A stretch of 64,000 bases of DNA from Anodontia alba (GCA_964016985.1 OZ024831.1:25587631-25651630); one strand, 5' to 3'; shown: positions 12,182 through 24,169, counted from the first letter of the stretch. Numbers and translations: made by a program. Notes: generated by a model from the letters alone, not told the origin.

Positions 12182-12908
12182 TATGTAATGTTTCAGGTAA
12201 CACTTGCACGTTACGCTCTTTTCACGTGATAATTTAAATTACTTCAACACAATACTTTACAGCCATATCGGCTAATTCTGCGCATCCGCTAATCCTGCTC
12301 ATTCTTATGGTTTTGAACAAATATAAAAAACTTCATCATTTTGGTACAATATTTCGATAAACCGATTGAATGGAAGTATAAAATCATATTCAAACCGCAA
12401 ACTCGAAATGTGTGTAACATCTTTATGAAAGCACGTGTTTATGTGCAAAAGTAACACAGGGCTGCACGGAAATCGCACTTGACAACAAGACCATCGCAAG
12501 CAAAAATATAATATCTTAGAGGTTGGGAGTAGTATAGGCTGTCCCTATACTACTGTTGGGCTATTGCTTTAGAAATTTATGCAGCAGCAGTTCTTTTCAA
12601 CTGCGAAATAAAGATGCAGTAAGTAGGGTTTCAGAACAACAATGTTAATCCGTAATTTATCCAATTTGTTCAGAATGTGGTGTCGCTAAAAGGCAACGCC
12701 TCACTTTTACATTGTCATGTTTGTGTATTAAATGGCAGAGTTTTAGAATGTCTCTATTTTCACAAATTATTTGAAATTTATTGTCATTCTGACACAAAGC
12801 TCGAAAGGGCAATATTCGTTTTGAGATTGGAGGCGTAAAAGATCATTATTTTGATCAGGTTAAAGTATATTTCGGTCAGTGTAAAAAAGAAGAAACAACA
12901 ACAACAAC

Positions 12909-12941
<33 letters not shown>

Positions 12942-13555
12942 GCTTATTTGTCATTGAGTTTAGCTATCCTATATATAAAGCGAGTGATGATCATTCGGAC
13001 GTAAATATATAGGTAGCACCTATTAAATTCATATTGTTGTATTTACACCATTTTTCGTTTTGAATTATTCTAAAAAAAAAAAAACAACCCAAACAATAAT
13101 ACCAACAACGGTTGTGAATTTATAAACTAAGTCAACATAAATTTGGGTTATGGCGATAAAAGCTATAAAATATCTATGCAGTTTATGATACCGATGTAAT
13201 TGTTTGTTGGACGTTTTTTTCAAATTATTGAAGCTACTGACTACACTTTGAAATAAAACGAATATGCCGAGAGGTGTGTACGCCGTAGGATGTAACGTCC
13301 TTATATTAAAGTTATTTTAACTGTTGTTGTTGTTGTTTTACCTTGAAAAAGATACGATGACAATCTACAACCGAAACTGTAGCAGTAGAACGCCATTATC
13401 TTACAAACGTGACGTTTGTTTGTCTATCCCGCTACGAAGTGTGTTTTTCGCAGATGTGGTTGAGCACTCCTATGCTGACCGAATTCATGGTTATAATTTG
13501 GGGCTGCATCAGAATTAAAGACGAGGTTTGATTCGACGAAACAGGATACCCAGTG
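12182..13555. other. AT-rich DNA, poly-A tract, no gene
   Basis: A poly-A run with CAA interruptions spans about 12895-12937. No convincing exon, and no recognisable open frame. Confidence 0.5.
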
Positions 13556-13690
13556 TCAATTTTCGTACGTTACATAGAAAAATGATACATAGTAGAAATT
13601 TTCGTACACCGCGGACGAAAACTTATACCGGGTTTTCAAAATTGCAAAATTTTCGAATACATTAGCCATGAAAAATGATACCAGTAGGAA
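13556..13690. repeat. Partial copies of a TATCATTTTTCGTAC inverted motif
   Basis: Several short pieces such as AAAAATGATACATAG and AAATTTTCGTACA recur here in both orientations. They are weaker versions of the tight cluster at 14500-14650. Confidence 0.45.
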
Positions 13691-14494
13691 AATGTCAGCA
13701 TATGTTGAAAACTGCCTATGGTAATTTGTTCCTCATATTCATTCCGACATTCTGGTTTGTTTTCTTTTTATATGTGGCAGATATAGGTTATATTAATTTG
13801 ACAAGGTCAGCACCTACCACGTAGTTTGTGTACTTTCCGCCATTTTGCGTTAGACGTTCTTGTGATAAATTTAAGTGGGCATTCCTTGCATCGACATATA
13901 CAGCGAGTGTTGAATATGGTCAAGAGAATAAGGTTAATGGATGAGTACATTATTCGAAGAGGCAATGATACTTAAAAATTAGGTATTCTCTGTTATATAT
14001 TTATCGTTAAAACTTTGCATGTTATATATAATTTTAGCCGCGAGATGAAGTACAATCTAGAAGGTTGCCTTTGGAAACAAAGAACAAAAACAAAAAAAAA
14101 AAAAAAAAGACGGGGCTCGGTTTTATTACGTTCTTCATATATAAAGTTTATAATACTGTGTGGGGAGACGTATTATGACCGCAACACAGCACCAAATACC
14201 AGCTGCAATGAAGTAAATTTTAAAAAATCTAACTGTTTCAGAGGATTGTGCTAACGATGCTCCACCAGAAGCTGTACAGAACTGTTTAACGAAAACTAGA
14301 GACTCGGTTTTATTAAGTCTCATCATACACAGCAATGAAGTTTATGTTTAAGTCATTTAAACTGGGTGTCATCGGAACAGACTCAGATAAGCCTGTGCAT
14401 CCACACTAATATGTCTACTTTATCGTCAACTGTATTGTAGGAAATATATATCGAGGCAGTCGGTAGGCCCATTAGGAAGGAAAGACAAAATGAT

Positions 14495-14655
14495 TTTCTT
14501 TCGTTTGGTATCATTTTTCGTGGGTACTGTATTCGAAACTTGCAACTCTGAAAACCCGTACGTGATGCACGTGATGCAAGAAAAATGATACCGGATATCA
14601 TTTTTCGTACGTAATGTACGAAAATTGATATCGGGTATCATTTTTCGTCGTATCA
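14495..14655. repeat. Inverted array of GGTATCATTTTTCGTAC
   Basis: The motif GGTATCATTTTTCG and its complement alternate at least five times in about 160 bases, with ACGTGATGCACGTGATGC and TACGTAATGTACG nested between them. This makes a series of short overlapping hairpins. Confidence 0.75.
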
Positions 14656-14685
14656 GAGGTTATGTGCAAGTAATACTGATCTGCA

Positions 14686-14880
14686 GGCTCCCACCACAAC
14701 ACTCCCCTAAAATTTATAGTTTTTCTACTGACCGTTCCAAGGCAGTTCCTCTGTTGCATTTTTTCTTTGTCCGTCGGTGGTATCATATGTGGCGTTTGTT
14801 TTGTCATTGTCTTCATCTCTCCTTCTTTTAGGGCCCCAGAGGGAATGTGCTTCCTGACATTTCCCGGGTATCTCCACTTA
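14686..14880 (+). repeat. Family G dispersed repeat copy
   Basis: It carries the ordered signature CTACTGACCGTTCCAAGGCA, CCTCTGTTGCA, GGCGTTTGTTTTGTC, then TGTGCTTCCTGAC and TTTCCCGGGTATC. Better copies are at 39603-40060, and inverted copies at 19600-19820 and 42300-42400. The element type is unknown. Confidence 0.65.
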
Positions 14881-15950
14881 TATGTTTGCTTATACCATTT
14901 ATTTAGACACGGTGATAACTGTAGAAGTGCCTTCTGCTGTCTACAGTGAGAGACTACAGTGAGGCAGAACTAGCACATTGTTACTTGTAGTGAATTAAAG
15001 TCCTTTATACTCATCACGCAAAGAAGGAAATGTTTAATGAGTAACGGGCATGATATTATTATTTTACTAATACTATAAAAGTGTTTAAAACAGGAAACCC
15101 TTCTTAACTTGGCTGGATAGATGGCTCCAACACCACATGTGTTTGCTTGGTTAAAATGCTGCAAACATAAACATTTATTTATGCGATGGTGTCGTAGAAC
15201 CAGCACTTCATCTTAAGGCTTATTATTGCTTTTTCATTGCTGTTTTCGAGTAAGTCTAGTTAATTCGGAGACACTTTGAATGAAATGATAACTTTTGCTT
15301 TCTAAAATTAGTCAAATAAGACAAAAAATCATTTTGGCGGTCTCTATGTTCCATTGTCCCAAAGATGGTAAGGGTATGGTATGGCACACTTTTATCTTTA
15401 CCGTTCGTAACTTGATTAAAAAAGTACCTCGAGCAAAAAATAAAACAAATATTTCTATTTGCGTTTTCATTTGTGTTGAATGTTTATTTTCTTACATCAA
15501 AATATGCTCAGTATCACCAAAACATACTTGGATGCGTGCTCAAACGCATCATGGCAAATACGATGGAGCAAACAGTTGTATTTTTCGTCCCATGCCCTCT
15601 GTATTTTATTTTTCATGTGGTAGCGAGTACTGGAATATCCTTTGTTCATCGTACAGCTATCAACCACATAAAAATTTCTGGAACACTAAAAGCGTGTCCG
15701 AACTTGACTACAACACTGTAGAATCACGATATTTACGTCGTGTTTTTTTTTTTTTTTTTTTTTGGTTTGCCATCTTGATTCAGTACAGCGTGTTCACATT
15801 GCGTCTTGGCACAGTTGCAGTTACGTAAATCGGCACGAAATTTAAAACTATCGAGGAGTTCGATTTAATGGAGATGTTAAATATGGCTGTCTTATGTATT
15901 TCGGAAAAGATCAATGTAACTTATTTACACTTTAAGCTTAAATTCGCCGA
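14881..15950. other. No recognised gene
   Basis: The longest open frame here (177 codons, 15295-15828 plus strand) ends in a poly-Phe stretch encoded by a T run. It has low-complexity AT-driven composition and no recognisable domain, so I do not annotate it as a gene. Confidence 0.5.
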
Positions 15951-15953
15951 CCT

Positions 15954-16090
15954 CCGTGGCTCAGTTGGATACACGTCCCGTTGACGATCAGGAATTGAAA
16001 GTTCAACCCCGCCAGGTCCTGTCACTAAAACAAATTGCAAAACTACGTCAAAAAGTAAAATTTTGGCCTGGGTTGCACTGTTTCCCGTCC
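15954..16090 (+). mobile_element. Decayed tRNA-derived SINE
   Basis: A tRNA-like head contains a box-A-like TGGCTCAGTTGGAT and, about 45 bases later, a box-B-like GTTCAACCCCG. The spacing suits an RNA polymerase III promoter, but the stems are poor for a working tRNA. The tail is unrecognised. Probably an old SINE, less clear than the one at 41751-42086. Confidence 0.55.
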
Positions 16091-16669
16091 TGACAGTCAT
16101 CCTGACAGCATTGTGTAGAAACAGCTACAAGTAAATTACACATTTCAAGTTTTAGGAACTAAGCTTATAAGGAAGTACGGTAGGTAAAATTTTTATATAC
16201 CACATACAACACTGGAAAATTATCTTTTTTTGCGAACGCGGGTAAAGAAGACATTCACGCAGTCTGGTAGGGCTTTCATTGTCCACTCAGAGAATCGCTG
16301 GGTAATGTAGAATATGTCAACGAGCAGATAAGACACTGATCAGTACACAAAAAATATGCAGGCTGATCCGGGCCTGCAACGTTCGTGCGCTTCAATAGAT
16401 TGGCGCTGTAGTGATGTAAGGGAGAAAACCAATGAAACTGAGCGCAACAAGCATCACTCAGTTAATGATAAACACTTTTCATTTACCTTGAGCGATCAAA
16501 AGCCGATATCAATAAGACCACCAAGTGGGGACAACAAAAAAACAAGTCAATCGGAAATCTGCACAGACTGATCCGGGTCTTAGCAGTCCATTTACAGATC
16601 CGTTGTGTGCTTTTTTGTTAAAAGTATCAACGGACAGCAAAGTTTCTGATGGAAATGTACGGAAATTTG

Positions 16670-16775
16670 TATGAGCCGCAATGTCAGAAAACGTACCTTC
16701 AAACATGTGCGCCAAGTGAAGATTATGATCAGACTGCGCATTCGCGCAATCTGATCAGCATCTTCACTGGACGCA
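16670..16775. mobile_element. Family A-II hairpin with TATGAGCCGCAA end
   Basis: Starts TATGAGCCGCAATGTCAGAA, as at 37389. It contains a hairpin around GATCAGACTGCGC-attc-GCGCAATCTGATC, with outer arms AGTGAAGAT...ATCTTCACT. It shares the GATCAGAC stem with family A but has different outer arms. Confidence 0.7.
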
Positions 16776-16996
16776 TTTAGGGTAGCTAAGGATGCAATGT
16801 TTCTTCATGCAGACAAAGAAAGACTGTACAGATATGCAGGCTAACTAAATTATTTAGATATGCAGGCTAACTAAATTATTTTGGTACACGACTCATGTCA
16901 TTCTATACATATTGCAAAAACTCATCTTTGCATAGAACAACACTTTCACAGTGCACTGTAAAAATTTATCAAATCGGTGTAAAGACGGTGGTATAT

Positions 16997-17182
16997 TAAC
17001 CCATTGCATAATGCATGGACACCCCCGTACCATATATTGGAGGAGTTAAGTTTAAATTTTAGATATTTTGGGCTATGTGATTAAGATATTCCTAAGGAAA
17101 AATGTCTAAACTATTTGCAAACAGTGGAGACCCTGATCAGACGCCGCGTTCTGCGGCGTCTGATCTGAGTTTGCACTGTTTG
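16997..17182. mobile_element. Family A hairpin with TTAACCCATTG end
   Basis: The hairpin core at 17117-17182 is GCAAACAGTGGAGACC...GTTTGCACTGTTTG, with the centre GACGCCGC-gttct-GCGGCGTC. The left flank starts TTAACCCATTGCATAATG, the same kind of terminus as at 60310. The right terminus is not clear. Confidence 0.65.
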
Positions 17183-17625
17183 TCAAATACCCTTTTAGTG
17201 GTCTCCAGACTGCAATGGTTTAGTAAATACAGCAAAAAAGAAGATTATATATATTACAACCAGTCAAAATCATTTCCATTTAGGCCATGATATAATGCGT
17301 TTGTCTCATAATAATGATCCTTTAAATTTGATTTCAAGTGTTAAAATCCTTGGCATTCACACTGACAATAATTTCACGTGGTCCAGTGCTATTGCAGAAT
17401 GTATAGTTCAGGTGTTTTTGTTCATTTGTAATAGGTGGTGGCCCTCTCTGTCCCTGGGCAGAGCTAAATTTAAAATCAAGTTTCAGCTTGATAAAATGTA
17501 ATCTATAGGAGGATTTAGCCGGAAACGAAATGTTTACAAAATAAAACTCAAAGGGATATAACTCTAATATCTGGTGGACTATTACCTCGAGATAATATGC
17601 GCTGCTGCAGATCATGATCTAATTA

Positions 17626-18877
17626 CGAGGGTGAGTCAATCAGCAACCAGCCTAACTTATTTCCGGTTGAGATCCACCTCTTCTTTTTCGATGTAATTGC
17701 CCTCTAGTGTGATGCACTTAGACCAACGGTGTTCAAGTGCCATCAGCCCAGAACTGAAAAAGTCAGGGTCCTTTCCATTGACCTACTCCTCAACTGCCGT
17801 CACGACTTCTTCATCAGACCGGAAATGAAGTCCACGGATATCCTTTTTCAAGTTTGGGAATAGGAAGAAGTCGCTAGGAGCTAGGTCAGGCGAATAGGCA
17901 GGATGTGGTATTAATTCATACCCGTTTCGCTTTACAGCATCCATTGCAACTTTGCAGGTGTGGACTCTCGCGTTGTCCTATTGCAGCAAAACACCTTTAG
18001 AGAGTTTACCTCGGCGTTTTTCACGGACGGCGGTTCTCAGCTGGTCTAACAAGTTTGCATAGTACACTCCAGTCCAACATAATAACGCCTTTTGCGTCCC
18101 AAAATACTGTGGCAATCACCTTACCAGCAGCTGGTTGCGTCGACTTTCTTTGGCCTCGGGGACCAAGGCCCTACCCACTGACGACTCTGGGCTTTATTCT
18201 CTGGTTCATAATAATGAACCGAAGTCTCATCTGCAGTCACCAGACACAAAAGAAAATCATCTTTTGACCTAAAACGCTTCAACAAGACGCTCCATACTGA
18301 TGCTCTGGTTGCCATTTGCTCATCGCTAAGGGATTTGGGGACCCAACGGGCTGTTAGCTTGCGCATACCTAAAAATGATGTAAGATTGTTGAAACGCTAC
18401 CATGTGAAATGCCTAATGCCTGCGCTATTTCTTCCACCTGAATTCGCCTATCAGAGTATACCAGATCCCGAACTTTCTTACACATTTCTTCGTCGATGGC
18501 ATCCAGTGGGCGTCCAGACCTGGCTTCATCTTCTAAAGACGTTCTACCGCGTTTGAATTCCCCTACCCAGAATTTAACCCGAGCATAAGATGGTGCAGAA
18601 GACCCATAAACATCGGCTAACTCGCCGTGTATTTCCTTGCCTGTTTTACCTTTTAAATGCAAGTACCGAATTACAGCACGGTACTCAACTTTAGATGAAA
18701 AGCATGCCTTTGCATCACTAGCCATGTTTGACATTCAGTATCTTATTAAAGAATGATTCAATACGTGTGCAATTTTGTACCCATGTATAAAACATGTATT
18801 GAAACAAAGCATGAAAATCGTGACCGTCTCGGTCCATCGAAAATGGGATAGGCTGGTTATTTATTGACACGCCCTCG
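17626..18877 (-). mobile_element. Mariner (Tc1/mariner) DNA transposon, about 1.25 kb
   Basis: The element is bounded by imperfect terminal inverted repeats of about 29 bases. The left end starts CGAGGGTGAGTCAAT and the right end, read inward, CGAGGGCGTGTCAAT; both continue to ACCAGCCTA. A TA lies immediately left. On the right the nearest TA is two or three bases away, so that end is slightly eroded. The length fits mariner elements. It sits inside a tandem-repeat unit, so it is younger than the array. Confidence 0.9.
17657..18725 (-). pseudogene. Mariner transposase, inactivated
   Basis: The product would be the cut-and-paste transposase of a mariner element. The N-terminal part (18725-18369) reads MASDAKACFSSKVEYRAVIR and continues with the paired helix-turn-helix DNA-binding region, including the GRPLDA linker and an IAQALGISHGSV helix. 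The catalytic part has the first Asp in TADETSVHYYEPE, the second in DNARVHT and the third in PDLAPSDFFLF, with 34 residues between the last two. That spacing is the D,D34D signature of mariner. The copy is dead: a one-base deletion in a T run near 18369, a second frame change near 18130-18145, and in-frame TAG stops just before DNARVHT and after EVVTAVEE. The Trp expected in the first catalytic motif is Ser. The start is the Met of MASDAK, typical of the family. Confidence 0.9.
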
Positions 18878-19105
18878 GATATATCAAGTTTCGGCTTGAT
18901 TGGATGTAAACTGTGGGAGGAGTTAGCCGGAAATGAAATATTTACTAAAAATTCAAAGGGACTTAACTGTTAATATTTGGTGGACTGTAACCTTGAGACA
19001 ATATGCGCTGCTCGTCATCATGATCTAAGTTTCAGCTTGATCGGATGTAAATTGTAGGAGAAGTTATCCGGAAATGAAAAGTTTACATATGGACGGACGG
19101 AGAGA

Positions 19106-19599
19106 CGGACGGACGGACGCAGAGGGACATAACGTAATACATCCCGTTTTACAAAAGTGCGTATAAAAACATGTATGCTAGAATATCGAATTTCTATGAA
19201 AAATAAGTTGCCTATGAAGCATTCACTCAGTCCTGTCATTTTGGTTTCTGGAAATCTGAACATTGCGAAGTCAAGCCCTTTTCAAACTAGGGGCAGTACA
19301 GCTTTTTATACAACTACGAAGACAAAAATCCGAAATCTGACTTCTTGTCTGAAGTTTAAAGTAACACATAACTCTGCTTGTACACATCTACTAGAATAGG
19401 AAGGAAGGGTCTTCTTTTTTGTCATAAGCTATCCAGAGTAAATAATCAAGACTCTAACCTGCATGGTTCGTAGGTTATAAGATTCACAAACGTGTCATAA
19501 ACACATCAGCAAACAAAATAACAAAACGATAACAATATAACAGAAGTTGGGGCATGAATATCTGACCTAAGTTATGCCCCCAATGTAAGGTGTATCGCA
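19106..19599. other. No recognised feature
   Basis: Contains the end of the GGACGG tract, then unrecognised AT-rich sequence. Confidence 0.5.
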
Positions 19600-19820
19600 T
19601 TTGGTTTACCCGTTTGTATGCAAACCGTATAAGTAAAGATACACAGATATGGCACAATCACGAAACGCAGCCCTCCCGAGGCACCATACGAGGGACAGAT
19701 GAGGAACAAGCAATGACAAAATAAACGCCACATATGAAACAACAGACGCAAACAAAGAACTGCAACAAACGAACCACCTTAGAATAGTCAATAGCAAAAC
19801 TACTTTGGGGTTTAAACCAA
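19600..19820 (-). repeat. Family G dispersed repeat, inverted copy
   Basis: Read on the minus strand it carries the G signature in order: a TTCTAAGGTGGTTCG version of the opening motif, GTTGCAGTTC, GCGTTTATTTTGTC, then GGTGCCTCGGGAGGGC and TTTCGTGATTGTG. Confidence 0.65.
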
Positions 19821-21111
19821 TTTTACTCGCGCGAAACCTCGCCCTTATCTCCTGTTGTAGCTTGGAACATTAACACAATACAAACTGACACAAGTCAGAA
19901 AGCAAACGGGTCAGCCGTTGAAGAAGATGATCATTATTTAATATGTTTAAGTTGAACATACAAGTGAAAGTTTTCAACATTATACTTATCGTCTGCAAAA
20001 AATCAAAGACGGTGAAGAAATTTATTTGTAAGCCCAGGGTCTAAAACGACTTGAAATTTAGAAATACAAAAGGTTGAGACAGAGCCAAGTTTTATCTGTT
20101 TTTATCAGTGTATTCGTTTTGCCGTTTTGCCAGAGAATTAATTGTTATTAGTGACTTTAAAAATAGTATTGTCCTTTTAACTGCTTAAATTCATAACCAT
20201 GGCTATCGATATTATAAACTTCGTATATTTTATACTTAAAGTTGTAAATACTCTGAATTAGGTTCTAATATCAATTGATTGTTCTAAATCAGATATATCA
20301 ACCACTCTTCCAAATTTGCAATGCAGCTCGTCATAAAACTCTATTTTGAAAGCTTTTTGTATTTGTGGTTAAGCTGGACATCGTTTGCATGTTAACAAGT
20401 CAAGGTTTACAGCTTTGCTGACCTTTTTAACTTCACAACGGTGAGTGGGGCCGCAAACGCTATGCCGTAATCGTAAACCATGCGTCTGAACTTACTCGTC
20501 TGTGGTCGGGCTAACCCTAGTCTTACCAGACCGACGTTTTCCTTTTTTCTGACGTGCAGATTGTACTCAAGGCGTTATTGTCTCATATACTCTCTTGTTT
20601 CTTTGTTGACCCACTGACGAGATCGGGAAGATTGGACTAGCCAATTATGCGCGTACCTGGAACTGTTTATGGATTAAGGAGCAGTTTTACCGCCTTTAAA
20701 ACCATATTTGTTTTCATATGCTTCTGCTATTGACACTTTACAGGCGATACTTTTGTTGCAGCTCTGTTTTATTTGTTCGTTTTGGTTTCAATAAGGTTCT
20801 GCTTGTATAGTCATATCATGATAAAATGTAGAAACAAACCAAATGACCATTATAGGAACAGTTTGATCTGGATCCACATTGTTATCTCAGGCTTGTTTGT
20901 CCGAATATTTAGGGAAATACAGCACTCTCTATATAGAAACATTTGAACCGAGTGTGTAGCGATTGTACATTTGAACTCATGGAAAGAACAGAAGCTTATT
21001 TGTATTTCCGTATGGTAATATGCGAATGGAGTATTTAAGATTTATGATTGTAGTGAAACAATAGAGGTGTAGCCCCTATGTGACTCAGTTGCTCTGCTAC
21101 CTTACCATATG

Positions 21112-21152
<41 letters not shown>

Positions 21153-22096
21153 TACTGAAACAATAGAAACTTGCATACATTTATCAAAATAGTAGGAAGA
21201 TAAATCAATTCCTGGTATTTTTAATGCAGTAACGTGTATTTAATCTGACTGAAGTGGCAAAAAGCAGAACTGACTTATAGATGAGATATATTTACTATAT
21301 CAAGAGCAATGCCATAGCAGCAGTAATAATATTAAAGCACAGAATAAGACATATAATTGTCGGGTTATCTTGCCACATTCCTGCTAACATGCTTCAGAGG
21401 AAAGCAGAAAAATTAATGTCACATACAGGACCTGTCATATATGATTGCAAAGTTAAAGTGAACAAAACCACTATGTGTTATTCAATTACAGTTCACAAAA
21501 CTAAATAATAATGACAATGATTATAACAATAAAACAGACGACTAGATTTAAAAGTGATATTGAAAGTGATGATATGAAAATCCTAACAAGTAGTCATCTA
21601 TAACAAAATACTTAATTATGCGAAATTAAATTGGGAAACGAATATGTATTCGAATAGTTTTCTTGAAAAAAAAATTATAACCGTGTTTGGAACACTTATA
21701 TAAATGAAACACTTTTAAAACTGGTAAAATAACAGTTTGTCACGTGTTACGCCATAACAATACATTCACCTCTTTTTAATTTGCACAATGAGTAGTTGTT
21801 TTTTTAACTGGACAAGCGAGGATTAGTTCTCAGCACAATGTTTCCAAGACAAAAACAGATATGGACTCCTAAATTATTGCTTGCATGTATAAATTATATA
21901 AGAGAAAAACAAACAATTGTATTCCATAGGCACAAGTCATGGTTATAATATGATAACGTGCCAGTAAAATCAGAAATAAAATAAATCGTGTATACTGCTT
22001 GTTGCCCAGAAAAACAACAGTCTAGCAATACTGCTACAGTTTTAATGATGCCATTGGAAATATAAATATACTGACAAAGTAATCAACTATAATGCT
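19821..22096. other. No gene; one microsatellite and a degraded family A half
   Basis: A (TAC)n run spans 21112-21156. A degraded family A half-hairpin (GATCTGGATCCACATTGTT) lies near 20867-20885 and is followed by CCGAATATTTAGGGAAATA, matching the TACC...ATTCGGACA terminus. The rest is unrecognised. Confidence 0.5.
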
Positions 22097-22425
22097 TTGG
22101 ACATATTTAACAAAGTTATTTGTAGTAATTTCAGTGGGAAATAGAACTCTAGAAGGAGCAAATGATGAATGAAAATGACAAAATGTTACAAAATTTACGA
22201 GCGTCATTTGAGAATCTGGAAGGAAGATAATACAGGATCTGAAGTAACAATATTTTTTTATGATTACAGAATATATAAATTATTTTACCCTGAGTTTCAA
22301 ATATAGGAATATTTCCCTCCAAACTTGCTCACTGATTATGTAGAGGACCGCTATGCGCACCGAATGTTTGAAATGTGGAGCTGCATAAGAGGTTTCGCAC
22401 CATTAAAATTGGTTTAGGCACCCCT
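22097..22425. repeat. Left 329-bp direct repeat flanking a mariner fragment
   Basis: Runs from TTGGACATATTTAACAAAG to GGTTTAGGCACCCCT. It is nearly identical to 22731-23060, with only scattered substitutions and one or two indels. It has no TG...CA ends and no matching short duplication outside the pair, so an LTR interpretation is not supported. Confidence 0.9.
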
Positions 22426-22729
22426 AATGCCTGCGCTATTTCTTCCACCTGAATTCGCCTATCACAGTATACCAGATCCCGAACTTTCTTACACATTTCT
22501 TCGCCGGTGGCATCCAGTGGGCGTCCAGACTTGGCTTCATCTTCTAAAGACGTTCTACCGCGTTTGAATTCCCCTACCCAGAATTTAACCCGAGCATAAG
22601 ATGGTGCAGAAGACCCATAAACATCGGCTAACTCGCCGTGTATTTCCTTGCCTGTTTTACCTTTTAAATACAAGTACCTAATTACAGCACGGTACTCAAC
22701 TTTAGATGAAAAGCATGCCTTTGCATCAC
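22424..22729 (-). pseudogene. Mariner transposase fragment (DNA-binding domain)
   Basis: A 306-bp fragment that matches 18413-18718 of the fuller mariner with no length difference. It encodes DAKACFSSKVEYRAVIRYLY through GRPLDATGEEMCKKVRDLVY to VEEIAQALG, i.e. most of the helix-turn-helix region. It lacks the start, the catalytic domain and both inverted repeats. It cannot have moved by itself. Both ends join directly to copies of a 330-bp direct repeat. Confidence 0.9.
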
Positions 22730-22730
22730 A

Positions 22731-23060
22731 TTGGACATATTTAACAAAGTTATTTGTAGTAATTTCAGTGGGAAATAGAACTCTGGAAGGAGCAAATGAT
22801 GAATGAAAATGACAAAATGTTACAAAATTTACGAGCGTCATTTGAAAATCTGGAAGTAAGATAAAACAGGATCTGAAGTAACAATATTTTTTTTATGATT
22901 ATAGAATATAAAATTTATTATACCCTGAGTTTCAAATATAGGAATATTTCCCTCCAAACTTGCTCACTGATTATGTAGAGGACCGCTATGCGCACCGAAT
23001 GTTTGAAATGTGGAGCTGCATAAGAGATTTCGCACCATTAAAATTGGTTTAGGCACCCCT
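22731..23060. repeat. Right 330-bp direct repeat flanking a mariner fragment
   Basis: Second copy of 22097-22425 in the same orientation. It runs into a short family G piece (GTTCCAAGGCAGGTCCTCTG at about 23070-23095). Confidence 0.9.
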
Positions 23061-23779
23061 CCCCACCAGTAGTTCCAAGGCAGGTCCTCTGTTGCAGGTC
23101 ACTGTTTGATGAAAAATGTATCAATCGATCAATTTACTTTTTCCGATTTGCTTGATATGGGTTTTGTATACTAGGAAAGCGCAAAATGCAGTGATGATAA
23201 TTGCAAGATCTTCAGAATATTACACAAAAGTGATGTTATCCAATAAAAGCCAATATCGTAGTTATAGTAAATGTTTGGACACATAATACCAAATGTGCAC
23301 CAAAATTTGAACAAGTTACTACATATTGACGTGCCTAAAAGTTCTGAAAGCAGCGTGTCGCGGTGTCTGATCGGGAACTACACTGTTTGCAAAGGCCTGT
23401 CATTCCGACAAATAGCAAGATGTCCACTGAGTTCCGCAATCACAGAACATAGCCAACAAATGACACCAAGAGGAAGACCAAATAAACCATGACAGACAGC
23501 TTACATGCCGCAAATCACTGATAAGCAATGCAACCAGCTCCCTCTTGCCTAACGTGGTAAATACATTGCCAGAAAGGATCTACCAAACAACAATAAGACA
23601 ACTTTGAATACATAAGATAACATGAAACACAACCCACAGAGAGCAGCCACAAGGCCAAAGTACAACAATACTAGAAACAAGGCCGTAGCAGTCTCAGTAG
23701 AAAAATAAATTCCCACGGATTTAAATCGATTTTAATGGTACCGAATCTTCACTCTGGGCTACATATTAGGTATTCCAGA
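23061..23779. other. Family G remnants; no gene
   Basis: A plus-strand G fragment lies at 23065-23100, and a degraded inverted one at about 23440-23740, judged by the ATAAACCATGACAGACAGC and TTAAATCGATTTTA flanks. A family A half (GTGTCTGATCGGGAACTACA) lies at 23364-23395. Confidence 0.45.
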
Positions 23780-24019
23780 GCCCAGTTAATCAAGGAATCG
23801 TTAGCTTCACGAGCTCGTTAATTACAAACTCGATTACTGTTATAGCTAAGTTATAGTCAAATACATTGATAATTTTGCAACAAAAATGTGAGTAGCTTTT
23901 GCAATGCAAAGCATTCACTTTTTTGTCAGCAAAATATTCATGTATTTGCCATATTTCAAGATAAGAATTTTAACGTCATGTTAGCTAACTATTTCATTAA
24001 GTATTGAACAACTGAGCCG
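23780..24019. mobile_element. Palindromic element, family E copy 2
   Basis: Same layout as 3864-4109: GCCCAGTTAATCAAG at the left, TTGAACAACTGAGCC at the right, and the AAAAATGTGAGTAGCTTTTG core. The left outer arm is slightly decayed. Confidence 0.75.
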
Positions 24020-24169
24020 TTTTAGATTTGTACGTGTTGTTTGATACTTACCGCGTATTGCTTGCGTTCTGTGCGTGCATGTCTTAAAATTATTGCTTCT
24101 TCTTTCAATGACTGTGGCATTAACACTGAGAATGGTCTGCACGATATTTTGTTCTGTCTCAGACATGAT

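Larger units (their letters stand above)
17479..19105 (+). repeat. Tandem repeat of about 135 bp, split by a mariner
   Basis: Units open with CAAGTTTCAGCTTGATCGGA, then GTAGGAGGAGTTAGCCGGAA and ATATGCGCTGCT...ATCATGATCT. One unit lies before the mariner (17479-17625) and about one and a half after it (from about 18885). The array ends in a GGACGGACGG-type tract at 19090-19120. Confidence 0.75.

Noticed and set aside
15295..15828. 177-codon open frame
   Set aside because: No recognisable domain. The C-terminal part is poly-Phe from a T run, and the composition is that of AT-rich non-coding DNA.
15954..16020. Functional tRNA gene
   Set aside because: Box A and box B resemble a tRNA, but acceptor and anticodon stems do not pair well. 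A SINE head is more likely. The same applies to 42010-42086, where target duplications prove a SINE.
17102..17290. Short open frame across the family A hairpin at 17117
   Set aside because: It reads through the palindrome and resembles similar accidental frames at other family A copies.
22097..23060. LTR retrotransposon or TRIM element
   Set aside because: The direct repeats lack TG...CA ends. No short target duplication lies outside them, no primer-binding site follows the left copy, and the inside is a mariner fragment.
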